Notes under the pieces: generated by a model
Databases searched by the model: none
Told to the model about the DNA's origin: nothing
The model's input: the letters and a program-made list of their open reading frames with translations, nothing else
Shown: piece after piece, positions 16,401-29,974 of the stretch
Numbering within the stretch: position 1 is the first letter of the stretch
Layout of the letters: each line of letters begins with the position of its first letter
Source of the DNA: Viola odorata
Lineage: Eukaryota > Streptophyta > Magnoliopsida > Malpighiales > Violaceae
NCBI GenBank assembly: GCA_963691705.1
Contig: OY829539.1
Location: 21,994,407 to 22,058,406, forward strand
Direction: 5' to 3'
DNA length: 64,000 nt
Translations under genes and position numbers: made by a program

Positions 16401-17287
16401 TGCCCACAGCATGTCAAAATTTTAATTTCAAAAGACCATGCCCACGGCATGTCGATATTTCAAAGACCATGCCCACGGCATGTCGATATTTCAAAGACCA
16501 TGCCCACGGCATGTCAAAATTTCAATTTCAAAAGACCATGCCCACGACACGTCGATATTTCAAAGACCATGCCCACGGCATGTCAAAATTTCAAGACCAT
16601 GCCCACAGCATGTCAAAATTTTAATTTCAAAAGACCATGCCCACGACATGTCGATATTTCAAAGACCATGCCCACGGTCAAGACCATGCCCACAACATGT
16701 CAAAATTTTAATTTCAAAAGACCATGCCCACGGCATGTCGATATTTCAAAGACCATGCCCACGGCATGTCAAAATTTCAAAACCATGCCCACAGCATGTC
16801 AAAATTTTAATTTCAAAAGACCATGCCCACGGCATGTCGATATTTCAAAGACCATGCCCACGACATGTCAAAATTTCAAAACCATGGCCACAGCATGTCA
16901 AAATTTTAATTTCAAAAGACCTTGCCCACGGCATGTCGATATTTAAAAGACCATGCCCACAGCATGTCAAAATTTCAAGACCATGCCCACAGCATGTCAA
17001 AATTTTAATTTCAAAAGGCCATGCCCACGGCATGTCAAAATTTCAAAACCATGCCCACAGCATGTCAAAATTTTAATTTCAAAAGACCTTGCCCACGGCA
17101 TGTCGATATTTAAAAGACCATGCCCACAGCATGTCAAAATTTCAAGACCATTCCCACAGCATGTCAAAATTTTAATTTCAAAAGACCATGCCCACGACAT
17201 GTCGATACTTCAAAGACCATGCCTACAGCATGTCAAAATTTTAATTTCAAAAGACCTTGCCCACGGCATGTCGATATTTAAAAGACC
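13482..17287. repeat. 1,903-bp tandem duplication within the satellite
   Basis: Landmarks at 13482, 13550, 14024, 14132 and 14467 recur at 15385, 15453, 15927, 16035 and 16370, always 1,903 bp further on. Shared rare variants, such as accatggccacagc and cccactgcatgtc, appear in both copies, so this is a recent segmental duplication of a multi-monomer block and not a chance match of monomers. Confidence 0.85.
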
Positions 17288-18788
17288 ATGCCCACAGCAT
17301 GTCAAAATTTCAAGACCATGCCCACAGCATGTCAAAATTTTAATTTCAAAAGACCATGCCCACGGCATGTCGATATTTCAAAGACCATGCCCACGGCATG
17401 TCGATATTTCAAAGACCATGCCCACGGCATGTCAAAATTTCAATTTCAAAAGACCATGCCCACGACACGTCGATATTTCAAAGACCATGCCCACGACATG
17501 TCAAAATTTCAAGACCATGCCCACAGCATGTCAAAATTTTAATTTCAAAAGACCATGCCCACGACATGTCGATATTTCAAAGACCATGCCCACGGTCAAG
17601 ACCATGCCCACAACATGTCAAAATTTTAATTTCAAAAGACCATGCCCACGGCATGTCGATATTTCAAAGACCATGCCCACGGCATGTCAAAATTTCAAAA
17701 CCATGCCCACAGCATGTCAAAATTTTAATTTCAAAAGACCATGCCCACGGCATGTCGATATTTCAAAGACCATGCCCACGACATGTCAAAATTTCAAAAC
17801 CATGCCCACAGCATGTCAAAATTTTAATTTCAAAAGACCTTGCCCACGGCATGTCGATATTTAAAAGACCATGCCCACAGCATGTCAAAATTTCAAGACC
17901 ATGCCCACAGCATGTCAAAATTTTAATTTCAAAAGGCCATGCCCACGGCATGTCAAAATTTCAAAACCATGCCCACAGCATGTCAAAATTTTAATTTCAA
18001 AAGACCTTGCCCACGGCATGTCGATATTTAAAAGACCATGCCCACAGCATGTCAAAATTTCAAGGCCATTCCCACAGCATGTCAAAATTTTAATTTCAAA
18101 AGACCATTCCCACGACATGTCGATACTTCAAAGACCATGCCCACAGCATGTCAAAATTTTAATTTCAAAAGACCTTGCCCACGGCATGTCGATATTTAAA
18201 AGACCATGCCCACAGCATGTCAAAATTTCAAGACCATGCCCACAGCATGTCAAAATTTTAATTTCAAAAGACCATGCCCACGGCATGTCGATATTTCAAA
18301 GACCATGCCCACGGCATGTCGATATTTCAAAGACCATGCCCACGGCATGTCAAAATTTCAATTTCAAAAGACCATGCCCACGACACGTCGATATTTCAAA
18401 GACCATGCCCACGACATGTCAAAATTTCAAGACCATGCCCACAGCATGTCAAAATTTTAATTTCAAAAGACCATGCCCACGACATGTCGATATTTCAAAG
18501 ACCATGCCCACGGTCAAGACCATGCCCACAACATGTCAAAATTTTAATTTCAAAAGACCATGCCCACGGCATGTCGATATTTCAAAGACCATGCCCACGG
18601 CATGTCAAAATTTCAAAACCATGCCCACAGCATGTCAAAATTTTAATTTCAAAAGACCATGCCCACGGCATGTCGATATTTCAAAGACCATGCCCACGAC
18701 ATGTCAAAATTTCAAAACCATGCCCACAGCATGTCAAAATTTTAATTTCAAAAGACCTTGCCCACGGCATGTCGATATTTAAAAGACC
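16035..18788. repeat. 918-bp higher-order repeat, three tandem copies
   Basis: Identical landmark series start at 16035, 16953 and 17871, spaced 918 bp. Each copy contains the accattcccacagc variant, the gatacttcaaag variant and one truncated 18-bp unit in the same order. Related but not tandem copies start at 14132, 23911 and 27959. 918 is a multiple of three, so each copy carries the same 303-codon open frame; this is a by-product of repeat length. Confidence 0.88.
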
Positions 18789-21700
18789 ATGCCCACAGCA
18801 TGTCAAAATTTTAATTTCAAAAGGCCATGCCCACGGCATGTCAAAATTTCAAAACCATGCCCACAGCATGTCAAAATTTTAATTTCAAAAGACCATGCCC
18901 ACGGCATGTCGATATTTCAAAGACCATGCCCACGACATGTCAAAATTTCAAGACCATGCCCACAGCATGTCAAAATTTTAATTTCAAAAGACCATGCCCA
19001 CGGCATGTCGATATTTCAAAGACCATGCCCACGACATGTCAAAATTTCAAAACCATGCCCACAGCATGTCAAAATTTTAATTTCAAAAGACCTTGCCCAC
19101 GACATGTCGATATTTAAAAGACCATGCCCACAGCATGTCAAAATTTCAAGACCATGCCAACAGCATGTCAAAATTTTAATTTCAAAAGGCCATGCCCACG
19201 GCATGTCAAAATTTCAAAACCTTGCCCACAGCATGTCAAAATTTTAATTTCAAAAGACCTTGCCCACGGCATGTCGATATTTAAAAGACCATGCCCACAG
19301 CATGTCAAAATTTCAAGACCATTCCCACAGCATGTCAAAATTTTAATTTCAAAAGACCATGCCCACGACATGTCGATACTTCAAAGACCATGCCCACAGC
19401 ATGTCAAAATTTTAATTTAAAAAGACCTTGCCCACGGCATGTCGATATTTAAAAGACCATGCCCACAGCATGTCAAAATTTCAAGACCATGCCCACAGCA
19501 TGTCAAAAGTTTAATTTCAAAAGACCATGCCCACGGCATGTCGATATTTCAAAGACCATGCCCACGACATGTCGATATTTCAAAGACCATGCCCACGGCA
19601 TGTCAAAATTTCAATTTCAAAAGACCATGCCCACGACACGTCGATATTTCAAAGACCATGCCCACGACATGTCAAAATTTCAAGACCATGCCCACAGCAT
19701 GTCAAAATTTTAATTTCAAAAGACCATGCCCACGACATGTCGATATTTCAAAGACCATGCCCACAACATGTCAAAATTTTAATTTCAAAAGACCATGCCC
19801 ACGGCATGTCGATATTTCAAAGACCATGCCCACGGCATGTCAAAATTTCAAGACCATGCCCACAGCATGTCAAAATTTTAATTTCAAAAGACCATGCCCA
19901 CGACATGTCGATATTTCAAAGACCATGCCCACGGTCAAGACCATGCCCACAACATGTCAAAATTTTAATTTCAAAAGACCATGCCCACGGCATGTCGATA
20001 TTTCAAAGACCATGCCCACGGCATGTCAAAATTTCAAAACCATGCCCACAGAATGTCAAAATTTTAATTTCAAAAGACCTTGCCCACGGCATGTCGATAT
20101 TTCAAAGACCATGCCCACGGCATGTCAAAATTTCAAGACCATGCCCACAGCATGTCAAAATTTTAATTTCAAAAGACCATGCCCACGGCATGTCGATATT
20201 TCAAAGACCATGCCCACGGCATGTCAAAATTTCAAAACCATGCCCACAGAATGTCAAAATTTTAATTTCAAAAGACCTTGCCCACGGCATGTCGATATTT
20301 CAAAGAGCATGCCCACGGCATGTCAAAATTTCAAAACCATGCCCACAGCATGTCAAAATTTTAATTTCAAAAGACCATGCCCACGACATGTCGATACTTC
20401 AAAGACCATGCCCACAGCATGTCAAAATTTTAATTTAAAAAGACCTTGCCCACGGCATGTCGATATTTAAAAGACCATGCCCACAGCATGTCAAAATTTC
20501 AAGACCATGCCCACAGCATGTCAAAAGTTTAATTTCAAAAGACCATGCCCACGGCATGTCGATATTTCAAAGACCATGCCCACGGCATGTCGATATTTCA
20601 AAGACCATGCCCACGGCATGTCAAAATTTCAATTTCAAAAGACCATGCCCACGACACGTCGATATTTCAAAGACCATGCCCACGACATGTCAAAATTTCA
20701 AGACCATGCCCACAGCATGTCAAAATTTTAATTTCAAAAGACCATGCCCACGACATGTCGATATTTCAAAGACCATGCCCACGGTCAAGACCATGCCCAC
20801 AACATGTCAAAATTTTAATTTCAAAAGACCATGCCCACGGCATGTCGATATTTCAAAGACCATGCCCACGGCATGTCAAAATTTCAAGACCATGCCCACA
20901 GCATGTCAAAATTTTAATTTCAAAAGACCATGCCCACGACATGTCGATATTTCAAAGACCATGCCCACGGTCAAGACCATGCCCACAACATGTCAAAATT
21001 TTAATTTCAAAAGACCATGCCCACGGCATGTCGATATTTCAAAGACCATGCCCACGGCATGTCAAAATTTCAAAACCATGCCCACAGCATGTCAAAATTT
21101 TAATTTCAAAAGACCATGCCCACGACATGTTGATACTTCAAAGACCATGCCCACAGCATGTCAAAATTTTAATTTCAAAAGACCTTGCCCACGGCATGTC
21201 GATATTTAAAAGACCATGCCCACAGCATGTCAAAATTTCATGACCATGCCCACAGCATGTCAAAATTTTAATTTCAAAAGACCATGCCTACGGCATGTCG
21301 ATATTTCAAAGACCATGCCCACGGCATGTCGATATTTCAAAGACCATGCCCACGGCATGTCAAAATTTCAATTTCAAAAGACCATGCCCACGACACGTCG
21401 ATATTTCAAAGACCATGCCCACGACATGTCAAAATTTCAAGACCATGCCCACAGCATGTCAAAATTTTAATTTCAAAAGACCATGCCCACGACATGTCGA
21501 TATTTCAAAGACCATGCCCACGGTCAAGACCATGCCCACAACATGTCAAAATTTTAATTTCAAAAGACCATGCCCACGGCATGTCGATATTTCAAAGACC
21601 ATGCCCACGGCATGTCAAAATTTCAAAACCATGCCCACAGCATGTCAAAATTTTAATTTCAAAAGACCATGCCCACGGCATGTCGATATTTCAAAGACCA

Positions 21701-22511
21701 TGCCCACGACATGTCAAAATTTCAAAACCATGCCCACAGCATGTCAAAATTTTAATTTCAAAAGACCTTGCCCACGGCATGTCGATATTTAAAAGACCAT
21801 GCCCACAGCATGTCAAAATTTCAAGACCATGCCCACAGCATGTCAAAATTTTAATTTCAAAAGGCCATGCCCACGGCATGTCAAAATTTCAAAACCATGC
21901 CCACAGCATGTCAAAATTTTAATTTCAAAAGACCATGCCCACGGCATGTCGATATTTCAAAGACCATGCCCACGGCATGTCGATATTTCAGAGACCATGC
22001 CCACGGCATGTCAAAATTTCAATTTCAAAAGACCATGCTCACGGCACGTCGATATTTCAAAGACCATGCCCACTGCATGTCGATATTTCAAAGACCATGC
22101 CCACGGCATGCCAAAATTTCAATTTCAAAAGACCATCCCCACGGCACGTCGATATTTCAAAGACCATGCCCACGACATGTCAAAATTTCAAGACCATGCC
22201 CACAGCATGTCAAAATTTTAATTTCAAAAGACCATGCCCACGACATGTCGATATTTCAAAGACCATGCCCACGGTCAAGACCATGCCCACGGCATGTCGA
22301 TATTTCAAAGACCATGCCCACGGCATGTCAAAATTTCAAAACCATGCCCACAGCATGTCAAAATTTTAATTTCAAAAGACCATGCCCACGGCATGTCGAT
22401 ATTTCAAAGACCATGCCCACGACATGTCAAAATTTCAAAACCATGCCCACAGCATGTCAAAATTTTAATTTCAAAAGACCTTGCCCACGACATGTCGATA
22501 TTTAAAAGACC

Positions 22512-24034
22512 ATGCCCACAGCATGTCAAAATTTCAAGACCATGCCCACAGCATGTCAAAATTTTAATTTCAAAAGGCCATGCCCACGGCATGTCAAAAT
22601 TTCAAGACCATGCCCACAGCATGTCAAAATTTTAATTTCAAAAGACCATGCCCACGGCATGTCGATATTTCAAAGACCATGCCCACGGCATGTCAAAATT
22701 TCAAAACCATGCCCACAGAATGTCAAAATTTTAATTTCAAAAGACCTTGCCCACGGCATGTCGATATTTCAAAGACCATGCCCACGGCATGTCAAAATTT
22801 CAAAACCATGCCCACAGCATGTCAAAATTTTAATTTCAAAAGACCATGCCCACGGCATGTCGATATTTCAAAGACCATGCCCACGGTCAAGACCATGCCC
22901 ACAACATGTCAAAATTTTAATTTCAAAAGACCATGCCCACGGCATGTCGATATTTCAAAGACCATGCCCACGGCATGTCAAAATTTCAAAACCATGCCCA
23001 CAGCATGTCAAAATTTTAATTTCAAAAGACCATGCCCACGGCATGTCGATATTTCAAAGACCATGCCCACGACATGTCAAAATTTCAAAACCATGCCCAC
23101 AGCATGTCAAAATTTTAATTTCAAAAGACCTTGCCCACGGCATGTCGATATTTCAAAGACCATGCCCACGACATGTCAAAATTTCAAAACCATGCCCACA
23201 GCATGTCAAAATTTTAATTTCAAAAGACCTTGCCCACGACATGTCGATATTTAAAAGACCATGCCCACAGCATGTCAAAATTTCAAGACCATGCCCACAG
23301 CATGTCAAAATTTTAATTTCAAAAGGCCATGCCCACGGCATGTCAAAATTTCAAGACCATGCCCACAGCATGTCAAAATTTTAATTTCAAAAGACCATGC
23401 CCACGGCATGTCGATATTTCAAAGACCATGCCCACGGCATGTCAAAATTTCAAAACCATGCCCACAGAATGTCAAAATTTTAATTTCAAAAGACCTTGCC
23501 CACGGCATGTCGATATTTCAAAGACCATGCCCACGGCATGTCAAAATTTCAAAACCATGCCCACAGCATGTCAAAATTTTAATTTCAAAAGACCATGCCC
23601 ACGGCATGTCGATATTTCAAAGACCATGCCCACGGTCAAGACCATGCCCACAACATGTCAAAATTTTAATTTCAAAAGACCATGCCCACGGCATGTCGAT
23701 ATTTCAAAGACCATGCCCACGGCATGTCAAAATTTCAAAACCATGCCCACAGCATGTCAAAATTTTAATTTCAAAAGACCATGCCCACGGCATGTCGATA
23801 TTTCAAAGACCATGCCCACGACATGTCAAAATTTCAAAACCATGCCCACAGCATGTCAAAATTTTAATTTCAAAAGACCTTGCCCACGGCATGTCGATAT
23901 TTAAAAGACCATGCCCACAGCATGTCAAAATTTCAAGACCATGCCCACAGCATGTCAAAATTTTAATTTCAAAAGGCCATGCCCACGGCATGTCAAAATT
24001 TCAAAACCATGCCCACAGCATGTCAAAATTTTAA
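22512..24034. repeat. 749/650-bp tandem duplication differing by one 99-bp trimer
   Basis: The left landmarks 22512 and 22580 recur at 23261 and 23329 (749 bp), whereas the right ends 23384 and 24034 are only 650 bp apart. The first copy therefore carries 99 bp more, exactly one 31+30+38 trimer. This is direct evidence that the 99-bp trimer is gained and lost as a unit. Confidence 0.75.
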
Positions 24035-24822
24035 TTTCAAAAGACCTTGCCCACGGCATGTCGATATTTAAAAGACCATGCCCACAGCATGTCAAAATTT
24101 CAAGACCATTCCCACAGCATGTCAAAATTTTAATTTCAAAAGACCATGCCCACGACATGTCGATACTTCAAAGACCATGCCCACAGCATGTCAAAATTTT
24201 AATTTCAAAAGACCTTGCCCACGGCATGTCGATATTTAAAAGACCATGCCCACAGCATGTCAAAATTTCAAGACCATGCCCACAGCATGTCAAAATTTTA
24301 ATTTCAAAAGACCATGCCCACGGCATGTCGATATTTCAAAGACCATGCCCACGGCATGTCGATATTTTAAAGACCATGCCCACGGCATGTCAAAATTTCA
24401 ATTTCAAAAGACCATGCCCACGACACGTCGATATTTCAAAGACCATGCCCACGACATGTCAAAATTTCAAGACCATGCCCACAGCATGTCAAAATTTTAA
24501 TTTCAAAAGACCATGCCCACGACATGTCGATATTTCAAAGACCATGCCCACGGTCAAGACCATGCCCACAACATGTCAAAATTTTAATTTCAAAAGACCA
24601 TGCCCACGGCATGTCGATATTTCAAAGACCATGCCCACGGCATGTCAAAATTTCAAAACCATGCCCACAGCATGTCAAAATTTTAATTTCAAAAGACCAT
24701 GCCCACGGCATGTCGATATTTCAAAGACCATGCCCACGACATGTCAAAATTTCAAAACCATGCCCACAGCATGTCAAAATTTTAATTTCAAAAGACCTTG
24801 CCCACGGCATGTCGATATTTAA

Positions 24823-27586
24823 ATGACCATGCCCACAGCATGTCAAAATTTCAAGACCATGCCCACAGCATGTCAAAATTTTAATTTCAAAAGGCCATGC
24901 CCACGGCATGTCAAAATTTCAAAACCATGCCCACAGCATGTCAAAATTTTAATTTCAAAAGACCATGCCCACGGCATGTCGATATTTCAAAGACCATGCC
25001 CACGACATGTCAAAATTTCAAGACCATGCCCACAGCATGTCAAAATTTTAATTTCAAAAGACCATGCCCACGGCATGTCGATATTTCAAAGACCATGCCC
25101 ACGACATGTCAAAATTTCAAAACCATGCCCACAGCATGTCAAAATTTGAATTTCAAAAGACCTTGCCCACGACATGTCGATATTTAAAAGACCATGCCCA
25201 CAGCATGTCAAAATTTCAAGACCATGCCCACAGCATGTCAAAATTTTAATTTCAAAAGGCCATGCCCACGGCATGTCAAAATTTCAAAACCTTGCCCACA
25301 GCATGTCAAAATTTTAATTTCAAAAGACCTTGCCCACGGCATGTCGATATTTAAAAGACCATGCCCACAGCATGTCAAAATTTCAAGACCATTCCCACAG
25401 CATGTCAAAATTTTAATTTCAAAAGACCATGCCCACGACATGTCGATACTTCAAAGACCATGCCCACAGCATGTCAAAATTTTAATTTAAAAAGACCTTG
25501 CCCACGGCATGTCGATATTTAAAAGACCATGCCCACAGCATGTCAAAATTTCAAGACCATGCCCACAGCATGTCAAAAGTTTAATTTCAAAAGACCATGC
25601 CCACGGCATGTCGATATTTCAAAGACCATGCCCACGGCATGGCGATATTTCAAAGACCATGCCCACGGCATGTCAAAATTTCAATTTCAAAAGACCATGC
25701 CCACGACACGTCGATATTTCAAAGACCATGCCCACGACATGTCAAAATTTCAAGACCATGCCCACAGCATGTCAAAATTTTAATTTCAAAAGACCATGCC
25801 CACGACATGTCGATATTTCAAAGACCATGCCCACGGTCAAGACCATGCCCACAACATGTCAAAATTTTAATTTCAAAAGACCATGCCCACGGCATGTCCA
25901 TATTTCAAAGACCATGCCCACGGCATGTCAAAATTTCAAAACCATGCCCACAGAATGTCAAAATTTTAATTTCAAAAGACCTTGCCCACGGCATGTCGAT
26001 ATTTCAAAGACCATGCCCACGGCATGTCAAAATTTCAAGACCATGCCCACAGCATGTCAAAATTTTAATTTCAAAAGGCCATGCCCACGGCATGTCGATA
26101 TTTCAAAGACCATGCCCACGGCATGTCAAAATTTCAAAACCATGCCCACAGAATGTCAAAATTTTAATTTCAAAAGACCTTGCCCACGGCATGTCGATAT
26201 TTAAATGACCATGCCCACAGCATGTCAAAATTTCAAGACCATGCCCACAGCATGTCAAAATTTTAATTTCAAAAGGCCATGCCCACGGCATGTCAAAATT
26301 TCAAAACCATGCCCACAGCATGTCAAAATTTTAATTTCAAAAGACCATGCCCACGGCATGTCGATATTTCAAAGACCATGCCCACGACATGTCAAAATTT
26401 CAAGACCATGCCCACAGCATGTCAAAATTTTAATTTCAAAAGACCATGCCCACGGCATGTCGATATTTCAAAGACCATGCCCACGACATGTCAAAATTTC
26501 AAAACCATGCCCACAGCATGTCAAAATTTGAATTTCAAAAGACCTTGCCCACGACATGTCGATATTTAAAAGACCATGCCCACAGCATGTCAAAATTTCA
26601 AGACCATGCCCACAGCATGTCAAAATTTTAATTTCAAAAGGCCATGCCCACGGCATGTCAAAATTTCAAAACCTTGCCCACAGCATGTCAAAATTTTAAT
26701 TTCAAAAGACCTTGCCCACGGCATGTCGATATTTAAAAGACCATGCCCACAGCATGTCAAAATTTCAAGACCATTCCCACAGCATGTCAAAATTTTAATT
26801 TCAAAAGACCATGCCCACGACATGTCGATACTTCAAAGACCATGCCCACAGCATGTCAAAATTTTAATTTAAAAAGACCTTGCCCACGGCATGTCGATAT
26901 TTAAAAGACCATGCCCACAGCATGTCAAAATTTCAAGACCATGCCCACAGCATGTCAAAAGTTTAATTTCAAAAGACCATGCCCACGGCATGTCGATATT
27001 TCAAAGACCATGCCCACGGCATGGCGATATTTCAAAGACCATGCCCACGGCATGTCAAAATTTCAATTTCAAAAGACCATGCCCACGACACGTCGATATT
27101 TCAAAGACCATGCCCACGACATGTCAAAATTTCAAGACCATGCCCACAGCATGTCAAAATTTTAATTTCAAAAGACCATGCCCACGACATGTCGATATTT
27201 CAAAGACCATGCCCACGGTCAAGACCATGCCCACAACATGTCAAAATTTTAATTTCAAAAGACCATGCCCACGGCATGTCCATATTTCAAAGACCATGCC
27301 CACGGCATGTCAAAATTTCAAAACCATGCCCACAGAATGTCAAAATTTTAATTTCAAAAGACCTTGCCCACGGCATGTCGATATTTCAAAGACCATGCCC
27401 ACGGCATGTCAAAATTTCAAGACCATGCCCACAGCATGTCAAAATTTTAATTTCAAAAGGCCATGCCCACGGCATGTCGATATTTCAAAGACCATGCCCA
27501 CGGCATGTCAAAATTTCAAAACCATGCCCACAGAATGTCAAAATTTTAATTTCAAAAGACCTTGCCCACGGCATGTCGATATTTCA
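24823..27586. repeat. 1,382-bp tandem duplication within the satellite
   Basis: Landmarks at 24823, 24897, 25064, 25194, 25509 and 25597 recur at 26205, 26279, 26446, 26576, 26891 and 26979, all 1,382 bp later. Rare variants such as catggcgatattt (25641, 27023) and aaaatttgaatttc (25142, 26524) are present in both, so the copies are recent. Confidence 0.85.
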
Positions 27587-29689
27587 AAGACCATGCCCAC
27601 GGCATGTCAAAATTTCAAAACCATGCCCACAGCATGTCAAAATTTTAATTTCAAAAGACCATGCCCACGGCATGTCGATATTTCAAAGACCATGCCCACA
27701 ACATGTCAAAATTTTAATTTCAAAAGACCATGCCCACGGCATGTCGATATTTCAAAGACCATGCCCACGGCATGTCAAAATTTCAAAACCATGCCCACAG
27801 AATGTCAAAATTTTAATTTCAAAAGACCATGCCCACGGCATGTCGATATTTCAAAGACCATGCCCACGACATGTCAAAATTTCAAAACCATGCCCACAGC
27901 ATGTCAAAATTTTAATTTCAAAAGACCTAGCCCACGGCATGTCGATATTTAAAAGACCATGCCCACAGCATGTCAAAATTTCAAGACCATGCCCACAGCA
28001 TGTCAAAATTTTAATTTCAAAAGGCCATGCCCACGGCATGTCAAAATTTCAAAACCATGCCCACAGCATGTCAAAATTTTAATTTCAAAAGACCTTGCCC
28101 ACGGCATGTCGATATTTAAAAGACCATGCCCACAGCATGTCAAAATTTCAAGACCATTCCCACAGCATGTCAAAATTTTAATTTCAAAAGACCATGCCCA
28201 CGACATGTCGATACTTCAAAGACCATGCCCACAGCATGTCAAAATTTTAATTTCAAAAGACCTTGCCCACGGCATGTCGATATTTAAAAGACCATGCCCA
28301 CAACATGTCAAAATTTCAAGACCATGCCCACAGCATGTCAAAATTTTAATTTCAAAAGACCATGCCTACGGCATGTCGATATTTCAAAGACCATGCCCAC
28401 GGCATGTCGATATTTCAAAGACCATGCCCACGGCATGTCAAAATTTCAATTTCAAAAGACCATGCCCACGACACGTCGATATTTCAAAGACCATGCCCAC
28501 GACATGTCAAAATTTCAAGACCATGCCCACAGCATGTCAAAATTTTAATTTCAAAAGACCATGCCCACGACATGTCGATATTTCAAAGACCATGCCCACG
28601 GTCAAGACCATGCCCACAACATGTCAAAATTTTAATTTCAAAAGACCATGCCCACGGCATGTCGATATTTCAAAGACCATGCCCACGGCATGTCAAAATT
28701 TCAAAACCATGCCCACAGCATGTCAAAATTTTAATTTCAAAAGACCATGCCCACGGCATGTCTATATTTCAAAGACCATGCCCACGACATGTCAAAATTT
28801 CAAAACCATGCCCACAGCATGTCAAAATTTTAATTTCAAAAGACCTTGCCCACGGCATGTCGATATTTAAAAGACCATGCCCACAGCATGTCAAAATTTC
28901 AAGACCATGCCCACAGCATGTCAAAATTTTAATTTCAAAAGGCCATGCCCACGGCATGTCAAAATTTCAAAACCATGCCCACAGCATGTCAAAATTTTAA
29001 TTTCAAAAGACCATGCCCACGGCATGTCGATATTTCAAAGACCATGCCCACGGCATGTCGATATTTCAGAGACCATGCCCACGGCATGTCAAAATTTCAA
29101 TTTCAAAAGACCATGCTCACGGCACGTCGATATTTCAAAGACCATGCCCACGGCATGTCGATATTTCAAAGACCATGCCCACGGCATGCCAAAATTTCAA
29201 TTTCAAAAGACCATCCCCACGGCACGTCGATATTTCAAAGACCATGCCCACGACATGTCAAAATTTCAAGACCATGCCCACAGCATGTCAAAATTTCAAT
29301 TTCAAAAGACCATGCCCACGGCACGTCGATATTTCAAAGACCATGCCCACGACATGTCAAAATTTCAAGACCATGCCCACAGCATGTCAAAATTTTAATT
29401 TCAAAAGACCATGCCCACGACATGTCGATATTTCAAAGACCATGCCCACGGCATGTCAAAATTTCAAGACCATGCCCACAGCATGTCAAAATTTTAATTT
29501 CAAAAGACCATGCCCACGACATGTCAAAATTTCAATTTCAAAAGACCATGCCCACGGCATGTCGATATTTCAAAGACCATGCCCACGGCATGTCAAAATT
29601 TCAAGACCATGCCCACAGCATGTCAAAATTTTAATTTCAAAAGACCATGCCCACGACCTGTCGATATTTCAAAGACCATGCCCACGGCA

Positions 29690-29974
29690 TGTCAAAATTT
29701 CACAAATTTTTAAAACCATGCTCAACGGCATGTTAAATTTCACAAATTTTTAAAACCATGCTCAACGGTATGTTCAAATTTCACAAATTTCAAAACCATG
29801 CTCAACGGCATGTTCAAATTTCACAAATTTCAAAACCATGCTCAACGGCATGTTCAAATTTCACAAATTTTTAAAACCATGCTCAACGGCATGTTCAAAT
29901 TTCACAAATTTCAAAACCATGCTCAACGGCATGTTCAAATTTCACAAATTTTTAAAACCATGCTCAACGGTATG
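29690..29974. repeat. 40/41-bp tandem repeats at the retrotransposon edge of the satellite
   Basis: Here the monomer changes to accatgctcaacggcatgt followed by tcaaatttcacaaatttcaaa. ATG landmarks at 29718, 29758, 29798, 29838, 29879, 29919 and 29960 give a period of 40 or 41 bp; the extra base comes from ttttt/tttc variants. The last unit runs directly into the reverse complement of the pol stop codon at 29975-29977. The unit aligns with the 38-bp satellite monomer with a few single-base gaps, so it is a plausible ancestor. In the element's orientation (minus strand) it occupies the start of the 3' untranslated region. Confidence 0.9.

Larger units (their letters stand above)
1..29689. repeat. 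Satellite array of 30/31/38-bp monomers, about 29.7 kb
   Basis: The stretch is a continuous head-to-tail array. Each monomer starts with the 18-bp core accatgcccacggcatgt and ends with one of three tails: cgatatttcaaag (31-bp unit), caaaatttcaag or its -aaa form (30-bp unit), or caaaattttaatttcaaaag (38-bp unit). A truncated 18-bp unit, accatgcccacggtcaag, recurs as a marker. At about 33 bp per unit there are roughly 900 monomers, and the array runs off the left edge. The core holds an inverted repeat, CATGCC-cac-GGCATG; common variants change the right arm (agcatg, gacatg, aacatg, gcacg). Long plus-strand open frames, up to 862 codons at 9299-11887, consist only of permuted monomers and are not called as genes. 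Its right edge joins a Tat-lineage retrotransposon. Confidence 0.97.

Noticed and set aside
1..29689. CRISPR array
   Set aside because: There are no unique spacers between repeats; tails are themselves repeated variants, and the rest of the window is a plant genome.
1..29689. CENP-B box or proof of a centromere
   Set aside because: No match to the TTCG-N4-A-N2-CGGG pattern was found in the monomers. A CRM-like element 19 kb away is suggestive only; chromatin data would be needed.
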